A stretch of DNA of 26,322 bases, from assembly GCA_017620055.1 (NCBI GenBank), contig JAFZRD010000101.1, positions 1 to 26,322 of the forward strand, written 5' to 3'. Below the pieces are notes generated by a model that was not told the DNA's origin, did not search any database, and saw only the letters and a program-made list of their open reading frames with translations. Source of the stretch: Lachnospiraceae bacterium. Its GTDB lineage: Bacteria; Bacillota_A; Clostridia; Lachnospirales; Lachnospiraceae. The position numbers and the translations under genes were made by a program. Shown piece by piece: positions 23,519 to 26,322 of the stretch. Positions within the stretch are counted from its first letter, which is position 1; every line of letters begins with the position of its first letter.

Positions 23519-26322
23519 TTCCACCTCTCATGCGAGCGATCCAGTCCTCGTTCTTCATTCTGACCTTCCCCGCGCCTTCATCCGTTTCGCTCACCTCACC
23601 ATCATATGCGGTCTCTGCCGTTCTCCTGCGGTTCTGACATATTGCACCGAACGGACAGTATGCACAGTCGGGCTCCGTAAAGCGTTTTTTGCCGTCAGGC
23701 ACAGGTATTGCGATGTTACCGGCAAGTATCTCGCATCCCATTTCGCCGATCCGCTTTGTGACATATTCCGACAGAATATCAAAATCCTTCTCCGATATCG
23801 TCTGTTTTGTACTTTTGATCTCACCTTTTGAGCCGATCGATACAGGAAGAACGTCCGATCCGTCCGCAAGATCACGGTCCATCATCCTCAGAACATCAGG
23901 ATCGTTGTTAACAAGACCGTTTAACCGGAGTTTCTGCATTATGAGCCTGTGTATCTCATCTCCTGTGAGCTCTTTTTTCGTTTCTATCATCGGATCGTCC
24001 ATCCGGTAATACAGAACACCTGCGGGTATCACGTTCTTTCCGGCGCTCTTCTCGCTTTCCATTACGGCATTTAAGTACACGAGAAGCTGCAACTGTCTTC
24101 CTTCATAAACCGCCGCCAGATCCATCTCATGATGCGAAGATTTGTAATCGATCACTCTTACATATATCCCGTCATCCTTTTCACACGTATCAACCCGGTC
24201 GATCCTGCCGCGAAGCCTGATCATCTCGTCATCCGACAACTTCACGGAAAGGGCTTTTGTGCTGTCCATGCTGTCAAAATCCACCTCAAAGTATCTGGGT
24301 GTAAAATCACCGTGCCGGATCTGTGAGCTTACAATATCCGCGCTCTTACGCATTATCCTTCGGATCCGGTGTTCCATATATGCATATCTTGCCGATGTGG
24401 CAAGCTTTGTGTCCCTGTATCGCTCTATTACCCTTGAAACAGCCTCGTCCATAAGGGAGTCCCGCTCGTCATCGGGAAGAGTCGACCAGTTCTTTCCACT
24501 CTCACTCATCATCAGAGAGTATTCCTTCATCGAATCATGAAATATAGTACCGATGTCGCGTGCCTCAAAAGAGAAGACTTCCCTCTCGCGAAGCGACAGA
24601 CCGTACTCAAGGAAGAACCTGTATGCGCAGTTTGCGTACGATTCAAGCCTTGTAATGCTGGCAATGAGCCTTTTTCCGTATATCGCATGTGCCAGAGCGG
24701 CTCCTATCGTATCCTCCGTGCCGTTCGCTTCAGCGAGTATCTCTTTTCTGATCATGTTAAGGAGTCTTGGCCTGTAACCGGCCAAAGTCAGGAAATACCT
24801 GAGAAGACCTTTTGTCCGAAAAGCGGTTTCGCGGTCTGTCTGCCCCGTTAAAGTGGAATAAAGCATGTCGGAAAGGGCCTCAAATGCCTCCTCCTCGTCA
24901 TGATAATACACAGGGAGTGCAACTCTTCGCTCAATCCTTTCCCCGGGATTCTCGCTCAGGGCTTTCTTTACTATATACGACGGGAGCAGCGATCTCCCGT
25001 TCGCGGATGTGCATGAATATGACAAATACAGATGCTCTGTCGGTTTGCTCTCGGCCATATAGATGTACAACTGCTGGGTATAAATGTCTTCACGCGCCGA
25101 CGGAGCAAGTATCAGGCTCTCGTCGAGCTTTTGCATAAATTCGCGCTCATTGTCGTTGATTATCCCACCGCCGGATGATGTGTTCGGGATTACGCCGTCA
25201 TTCGCCCCAACTATGAACAGCGCCTTTATATTGTCAAAACGGCTCCTTGTAAGGTCTCCTATCTGAACATAATCCATTCCGGTCGGGATCATTCCGATCC
25301 TGATGGCAGACAGACCCGAATCCAAAAGATCACCGAATCCTCTAATATCCGTTAGCTCTTCCGGTATAAGCGTGCACAGTTCATCGAGAATGTCCATGAT
25401 CTGAACGTATATCCTGCCGTATTCAGCCGAAAGCTTTCTGTTTCCGCTCTCTTCAAATCCCTGCGCCTCCGCCTTCAGCTTATCTTCTATACCGTCGGAT
25501 TTCGCAAGAAGATACAGTGCGGTGCAAAACTGCCTGACTGTAAAGCGCGAAGATGCGTTCATCTTCGGATCGAGCTCTTTTGTAAAAAGATCACATTTAC
25601 CGATAAAACACTCTCTCGTATCATTTATGCCGAGAAGTTCATCAGCTCCAACCGTTTTTGTATGTTCATCAAATCTTTTGTGCCACTTCGCGTGTCCCTT
25701 TGTTCCTGTTGCAATGCAGTAGTTCTCCAGGGTGTTGATCTCCTCATCGGACATATCCGTCAGGCCTGATTTGAGGAATCGGAAAACCGCGCTTATGCTG
25801 TAATTATCGGAAATGATATCTATAAACGCACGGATATACTCGATAAACGGGTTCAGAAGTATGGGTTCGGTCCTGTCCGTAAAAAACGGAATGTCATGCC
25901 GTTTGAACTGTCTCTCTATCGTATGACGGTAGCATTCCATGTCCCCGGTCAGTATCGCTATATCCCTGTACCTGTATCCTTTTTCCCTGACAAGATCCTC
26001 CACGCAGCCCAGGACCATTCCGGTCTCTTCCGACGGATCCCGGCCCGCGAGCACATGAACGGCTGCTTTTTCGTGGGTGTTATTTAATTTTTGACCGTTT
26101 TTCGGCTTCGTGTATACAAAATCGTCTTTTGAATTGCACGTGTTACTTATCCCGCATTTATCAGCTCTGTACGGATCCCGTATAACAACATGCCGTTCGT
26201 CTGCCATCCTTCCGAGTTGATTTATCGTATGTTTTGAGAGATAAAATAACTCGTGTTCTTTTAATTGAACATTACTGTCGTTTTCTTGTATACAATCTTC
26301 AAGAAGCAGCGCTACATGTATA
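23499..26322 (-). CDS. addB: ATP-dependent helicase/nuclease subunit B, 5' end cut by window edge
   Basis: Partial AddB (RexB) of at least 940 residues. The frame stays open past the internal ATG at 26207 to base 26321 (IHVALLLEDCIQENDSN before LGRMADERH), and AddB proteins are about 1150 residues, so the N-terminus with Walker A (usually GxSGSGKS) is outside the window. The visible part has the inactivated helicase-like region (TDRTEPILLNPFIEYIR, ALFIVGANDGVIP) and the C-terminal nuclease (GTIFHDSMKEYS, GRIDRVDT, VIDYKSS). The 4Fe-4S cluster cysteines are present: one in ANCAYRFF and three in CAYCPFGAIC. AddB partners AddA in end resection and Chi-like site recognition. It overlaps addA, its downstream gene. 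Confidence 0.92.
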   Translation of the reverse strand, partial: IHVALLLEDCIQENDSNVQLKEHELFYLSKHTINQLGRMADERHVVIRDPYRADKCGISNTCNSKDDFVYTKPKNGQKLNNTHEKAAVHVLAGRDPSEETGMVLGCVEDLVREKGYRYRDIAILTGDMECYRHTIERQFKRHDIPFFTDRTEPILLNPFIEYIRAFIDIISDNYSISAVFRFLKSGLTDMSDEEINTLENYCIATGTKGHAKWHKRFDEHTKTVGADELLGINDTRECFIGKCDLFTKELDPKMNASSRFTVRQFCTALYLLAKSDGIEDKLKAEAQGFEESGNRKLSAEYGRIYVQIMDILDELCTLIPEELTDIRGFGDLLDSGLSAIRIGMIPTGMDYVQIGDLTRSRFDNIKALFIVGANDGVIPNTSSGGGIINDNEREFMQKLDESLILAPSAREDIYTQQLYIYMAESKPTEHLYLSYSCTSANGRSLLPSYIVKKALSENPGERIERRVALPVYYHDEEEAFEALSDMLYSTLTGQTDRETAFRTKGLLRYFLTLAGYRPRLLNMIRKEILAEANGTEDTIGAALAHAIYGKRLIASITRLESYANCAYRFFLEYGLSLREREVFSFEARDIGTIFHDSMKEYSLMMSESGKNWSTLPDDERDSLMDEAVSRVIERYRDTKLATSARYAYMEHRIRRIMRKSADIVSSQIRHGDFTPRYFEVDFDSMDSTKALSVKLSDDEMIRLRGRIDRVDTCEKDDGIYVRVIDYKSSHHEMDLAAVYEGRQLQLLVYLNAVMESEKSAGKNVIPAGVLYYRMDDPMIETKKELTGDEIHRLIMQKLRLNGLVNNDPDVLRMMDRDLADGSDVLPVSIGSKGEIKSTKQTISEKDFDILSEYVTKRIGEMGCEILAGNIAIPVPDGKKRFTEPDCAYCPFGAICQNRRRTAETAYDGEVSETDEGAGKVRMKNEDWIARMRGGNEQVHG

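Noticed and set aside
26205..26207. ATG at 26207 as the true addB start, giving a shortened AddB
   Set aside because: The frame is open beyond it to the window edge with AddB-like sequence, and the family is about 250 residues longer.

Overview
The window looks like chromosomal DNA of an anaerobic, low-to-mid GC Firmicute, most likely a Clostridia/Lachnospiraceae relative. The reasons are strong AGGAGG-type ribosome binding sites, AddAB instead of RecBCD, a class II (Firmicutes-type) GalT, a YjfB-like small protein, a ferredoxin-linked four-subunit 2-oxoacid oxidoreductase, and tightly packed operons with overlapping starts and stops. The assignment is by gene content only. I saw no rRNA, tRNA, CRISPR array, insertion sequence or phage gene, and no gene-free stretch longer than about 110 bases.

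Layout from left to right. Bases 1-96 hold no gene. A multi-pass membrane glycosyltransferase-like protein (97-1524, minus) is divergent from a 63-residue YjfB-like protein (1590-1781, plus), with interleaved promoters between them. A long minus-strand run follows, read from 9376 down to 1797: porG, porD, porA, porB, a CobL/CbiT-like protein with a degenerate SAM site, ridA, a CPBP membrane protease, a GH43 glycosidase and a stand-alone tandem PAS-like protein. Gaps are 3-20 bases or overlaps.

Upstream of that run is a galactoside-use locus. Minus-strand GH2 beta-galactosidase, a MelB-like symporter and a GH36 alpha-galactosidase (15613 to 9424) are divergent from galK-galT (15721-18622, plus). 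Together these import alpha- and/or beta-galactosides, release galactose inside the cell and pass it to galactose-1-phosphate and UDP-galactose. galE, a mutarotase and a dedicated regulator are not in the window.

The right end is DNA maintenance. rarA follows galT closely and is split near its 3' end into two frames joined by an ATGA. It collides tail to tail with addA (50-base overlap). addB overlaps the addA start and runs off the right edge, so its N-terminus is missing. The most unusual points are the degenerate CobL-like protein inside the POR operon, the split rarA, the stand-alone duplicated PAS protein, and the AT-rich palindrome in the gal divergent promoter.
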